Assembly (NCBI GenBank): GCA_937906455.1
Contig: CALCYT010000025.1
Span: forward strand, 1 to 8,352
DNA length: 8,352 nucleotides
Direction of reading: 5' to 3'
Source of the DNA: an uncultured Bacteroidales bacterium
GTDB taxonomy: Bacteria > Bacteroidota > Bacteroidia > Bacteroidales > F082
Every line of letters begins with the position of its first letter. Position 1 is the stretch's first letter. A program made the translations under genes and the position numbers. This document shows positions 6,224 to 8,352 of the stretch, piece after piece. A model generated the notes under the pieces. It was not told the origin of the DNA. It did not search any database and was given only the letters and a program-made list of their open reading frames with translations.

Positions 6224-8134
6224 CTACTTGTAAAGCCGCCACTTAACACCTAAAATGAACCTCGAGTCCCTCATCGGATAATGCGGCGTGGTGAAATATC
6301 TGTTGACTTTAGTCAGACTATAAATATTGGTGTATCCGATAAATATATTCGCCCTTTTGATTTTAAAGGTGACAAAAAAATCCAGAAACGGATAATTTCC
6401 TATTTTGACGTCTTTTTGCAGATAAAAAGTCCTCAATGCCGGCATGTAGGCATCGGCGTAATACTCTGTGAAATAATTGATTACAAAGGCAGGCTGCATC
6501 ATCGAAACGCCTCTTACCAGATTTATGTTCCAACCTAATTTAATCTTTCCGTAGAAAAATGGTAACTGCACAACATTCTCATTATCAGCGATTTGCACTG
6601 ATGCGATGCCTCCTATCTCAATATGATTCAACGTAATGTCAAATTTTGCAAATGCTGAGGTTATGTATAATGTTCCGGAATGTTGCACAGGCTTTGCATT
6701 TGTGCCGAAATAAATGTAATGATCTATGGCGGTCTGCCTTAAACCAATTGAAAACCAAGGAGTTTCGTATGAGCCAATAAACCGCAAATATGTCGCCGGA
6801 CTGAAATCATTGTCCCATCTGAAATTGTTGGAATAGTATGTTTCTTCAAACCAATCAGCTGTTTTTCTTGAGAGATTCACATCAAACACTAATGCACCGA
6901 TATTTTTCTTGTATGTACCCAAAAACTGCTTCCATTGTCCGTTCAAAATGAAATCACCCTCATGGTAACCGCCTAAAATTAGCTCGCCCTTTCCAGTGAT
7001 TCTTGTTGATTTGAACAGATTGACTGTTATGCCGGCTTTAGTTCTAATATTCTGATAATCAACACTTCCAAATTGTTCACCACTCAAAATCTCAGTATAT
7101 CCGTTGTGATGTGAATAGTCGTGCTCAAATCCAAATGTCAGATAAAATGGAATATCATTGTCATACCTTCCGTAACTCAATGAATTCCAATTGATTTCAT
7201 TCTTGATGGTATAAAAAGTCAAGCTGTCAAAAGTCTCATCGGCATTCAAAACCTGGTCAAATCCCGAATAAAACGATGAAGTGGGGTCGGAATCATTATA
7301 AACATATCTATTTCTCTGATAATCAAAGGAATAATTGATTCTTCCCAATCCAATTTTCTTCTTCGTCTTGATGTCTGAATCTCTCAAAATGAAGTAATTG
7401 TTGATTCCGAATCCAGACACTTTTATCAAATTGTCGGCCCCCATAAGATTCACGGGAATCACGGTTTTGTCTTCCTCAATCAAATCGACGAAAAATGAGT
7501 CGTCAGTGATGCCTCCGTTTTCAAAAACATTGATTTTGTTTGTGAAATAATAACCGTTCAGACCATATCGTTCGTTTTTCGTGTTCCAACGGAAATTGCC
7601 TGCAAAATAAAGATTTTGGGCATAGCTTCTTTGATAAACTGACGGTGCGAAGTCGATGTTGAAATTCAGTGCTATGAATAGTCTGGGAGCAAATTCTCTA
7701 CAGAAAAGAACGTTGAGATGCTGCTCTTTTTTGCTTCCCATCATGTAACTTATTTCCGTAAATGGTTGATAAATAATAGGATAAGTGATTTTATTTTTGG
7801 TAATGATAAATTTGTCATACGATACCAAGTCGGAATTGAATCCTATCTTTGTTGGGAAGGAGAGGTCAAAATTTTTGTGTGCGTGTCCTGAGTTGCTTAG
7901 TTCCTGATAATACTCAAATGTTGGATTTGTCGGATCATAAAATGAAGCTGAAAGGACAGTGGTATCTAAAACTTTTATATCTCCAAGATGTTGATTATCA
8001 AAACTATAGTAAAAATATTTGACTAATGTGGAATCAACACGGGTAGAGTCGTTAGGATGAAAAAGGGTAGTGGCGCCGACCGAAAACCGGCATAAGAAAA
8101 CACCTATTATTAATATGACCTTTAAAATTTTCAC
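6224..8134 (-). CDS. Putative outer-membrane porin, Porin_10-like
   Basis: The 636-residue product has a signal peptide (MKILKVILIIGVFLCRFSVGA, cleavage near residue 21; the Cys is not in a lipobox). A short periplasmic segment contains DSTRVDST and YFYYSFDNQHLG. From about residue 115 a long run of alternating aromatic/polar strands fits a beta barrel; the stretch YQPFTEISYMMGSKKEQHLNV with the following strands is characteristic of the putative-porin family Porin_10 of Bacteroidota. The C-terminus is strand-like (RFILGVKWRLYK) but ends in Lys, not the more usual aromatic residue. The substrate is unknown and there is no TonB box or plug domain. The start is GTG at 8132-8134: it is the only start giving a complete signal peptide, and the next in-frame Met (residue 131) lies far inside the protein. 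The stop directly abuts that of the convergent J-domain gene, so no dedicated terminator fits between them. Confidence 0.8.
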   Translation of the reverse strand: MKILKVILIIGVFLCRFSVGATTLFHPNDSTRVDSTLVKYFYYSFDNQHLGDIKVLDTTVLSASFYDPTNPTFEYYQELSNSGHAHKNFDLSFPTKIGFNSDLVSYDKFIITKNKITYPIIYQPFTEISYMMGSKKEQHLNVLFCREFAPRLFIALNFNIDFAPSVYQRSYAQNLYFAGNFRWNTKNERYGLNGYYFTNKINVFENGGITDDSFFVDLIEEDKTVIPVNLMGADNLIKVSGFGINNYFILRDSDIKTKKKIGLGRINYSFDYQRNRYVYNDSDPTSSFYSGFDQVLNADETFDSLTFYTIKNEINWNSLSYGRYDNDIPFYLTFGFEHDYSHHNGYTEILSGEQFGSVDYQNIRTKAGITVNLFKSTRITGKGELILGGYHEGDFILNGQWKQFLGTYKKNIGALVFDVNLSRKTADWFEETYYSNNFRWDNDFSPATYLRFIGSYETPWFSIGLRQTAIDHYIYFGTNAKPVQHSGTLYITSAFAKFDITLNHIEIGGIASVQIADNENVVQLPFFYGKIKLGWNINLVRGVSMMQPAFVINYFTEYYADAYMPALRTFYLQKDVKIGNYPFLDFFVTFKIKRANIFIGYTNIYSLTKVNRYFTTPHYPMRDSRFILGVKWRLYK

Positions 8135-8138
8135 AATG

Positions 8139-8146
8139 CAAAGATA
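8139..8146 (-). promoter_or_regulatory. -7 element on top of the porin start
   Basis: The minus strand reads TATCTTTG, a full TAnnTTTG match, ending only 4 nt before the GTG start codon. Transcription starting the usual 4-8 nt downstream would begin at or just inside the start codon. No TTG is found 19 nt upstream, where the AAGTTTAA repeats lie. The surrounding 16 bases are identical to those at the PEGA promoter. Confidence 0.55.
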
Positions 8147-8153
8147 AGAATTT

Positions 8154-8209
8154 TAGTTTAAAAGTTTAAAAGATTATAAGTTTAAAAGCTTAAAAGTTTA
8201 AAAGATTTT
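8154..8209. repeat. 8-bp tandem array, consensus AAGTTTAA
   Basis: Seven consecutive units in strict 8-bp register: TAGTTTAA, AAGTTTAA, AAGATTAT, AAGTTTAA, AAGCTTAA, AAGTTTAA, AAGATTTT. Three are identical and the others differ at one to three positions. The array covers the region upstream of the porin -7 element. Confidence 0.75.
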
Positions 8210-8243
8210 CATCATTTGGCGAATAGGGATCCGCAGCTGTTAA

Positions 8244-8278
8244 CTTCAAGCTTAAAACTTCAAGCTTCAAGCTTCAAA
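8244..8278. repeat. 7-bp tandem array, consensus CTTCAAG
   Basis: Five consecutive units in strict 7-bp register: CTTCAAG, CTTAAAA, CTTCAAG, CTTCAAG, CTTCAAA. It sits 4 bp from the rRNA-operon terminator hairpin, on its downstream side in the direction of transcription, and 34 bp from the AAGTTTAA array. Confidence 0.75.
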
Positions 8279-8282
8279 CCAG

Positions 8283-8309
8283 AAAAGGAGCCTTTTTGGG
8301 GCTCCTTTT
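8283..8309 (-). terminator. rRNA operon terminator
   Basis: A perfect 10-bp inverted repeat pairs AAAAGGAGCC (8283-8292) with GGCTCCTTTT (8300-8309) around a 7-nt loop. On the minus strand it lies about 11 nt past the 5S 3' end, and the downstream arm ends in TTTT followed by CT. This is a typical rho-independent terminator just after 5S. Confidence 0.88.
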
Positions 8310-8320
8310 CCGTATGGTTT

Positions 8321-8352
8321 TGGCGACGACCTACTTTCCCACAAGTCAATGC
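8321..8352 (-). rRNA. rrf: 5S ribosomal RNA, 3' end (partial)
   Basis: The minus strand starts at the window edge with GCATTGACTTGTGGG and continues as AAAGTAGGTCGTCGCC, the conserved 3' part of bacterial 5S rRNA in its Bacteroidota form (GGGAAAGTAGGTCG, then the strand that pairs with the 5' end). The 3' end is placed near 8321-8323. The 5' part and the 23S and 16S genes would lie outside the window to the right. The hairpin just downstream supports an operon end. Confidence 0.88.

Noticed and set aside
6281..6538. An 85-codon plus-strand frame inside the porin gene
   Set aside because: It is the complement of porin beta-strand codons; the porin frame is continuous and well matched to its family.
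8154..8278. CRISPR array
   Set aside because: The units are 7-8 bp and directly adjacent, without spacers, and there are no cas genes.

Overview
The window looks like a piece of a Bacteroidales chromosome (Bacteroidota). Several things point there: upstream regions carry the TAnnTTTG-type -7 element of this phylum instead of a sigma-70 TATAAT box; start codons are preceded by A/T-rich sequence without a clear Shine-Dalgarno; and the gene content (a 906-residue pyruvate phosphate dikinase, a Porin_10-like barrel, a PEGA-repeat surface protein) is typical. I cannot name the genus.

Layout, left to right. Positions 1-56 may hold the last codons of a rightward gene. At 66-2063 (minus) is a secreted PEGA-repeat protein with a probable C-terminal outer-membrane barrel. 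Its 5' side has a strong phylum-type promoter (2296-2325) and a leader of roughly 225 nt. That leader can fold into a rod-like hairpin (2100-2210) whose apical stem pairs better on the minus strand than on the plus strand. At 2411-5131 (minus) is ppdK, ending in a perfect 16-bp terminator hairpin. At 5390-6223 (plus) is a DjlA-like membrane-anchored J-domain co-chaperone. Its stop codon directly abuts the stop codon of a convergent outer-membrane porin gene at 6224-8134 (minus). The right edge holds the 3' end of a 5S rRNA gene on the minus strand and its terminator, so an rRNA operon ends just upstream of the porin gene.

The four complete genes do not form an operon. ppdK is cytosolic central carbon metabolism (PPi-linked interconversion of PEP and pyruvate), the J-protein is an inner-membrane chaperone partner, and the other two are envelope proteins. 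Each has its own promoter candidate. I see no defence island, mobile element or CRISPR.

The less ordinary signals are non-coding or compositional: the structured leader RNA; short 7- or 8-bp tandem arrays in three intergenic regions, each with a different unit; a sharp GC step inside the PEGA gene; and a -7 element that sits almost on the porin GTG start codon, implying a leaderless or nearly leaderless message.
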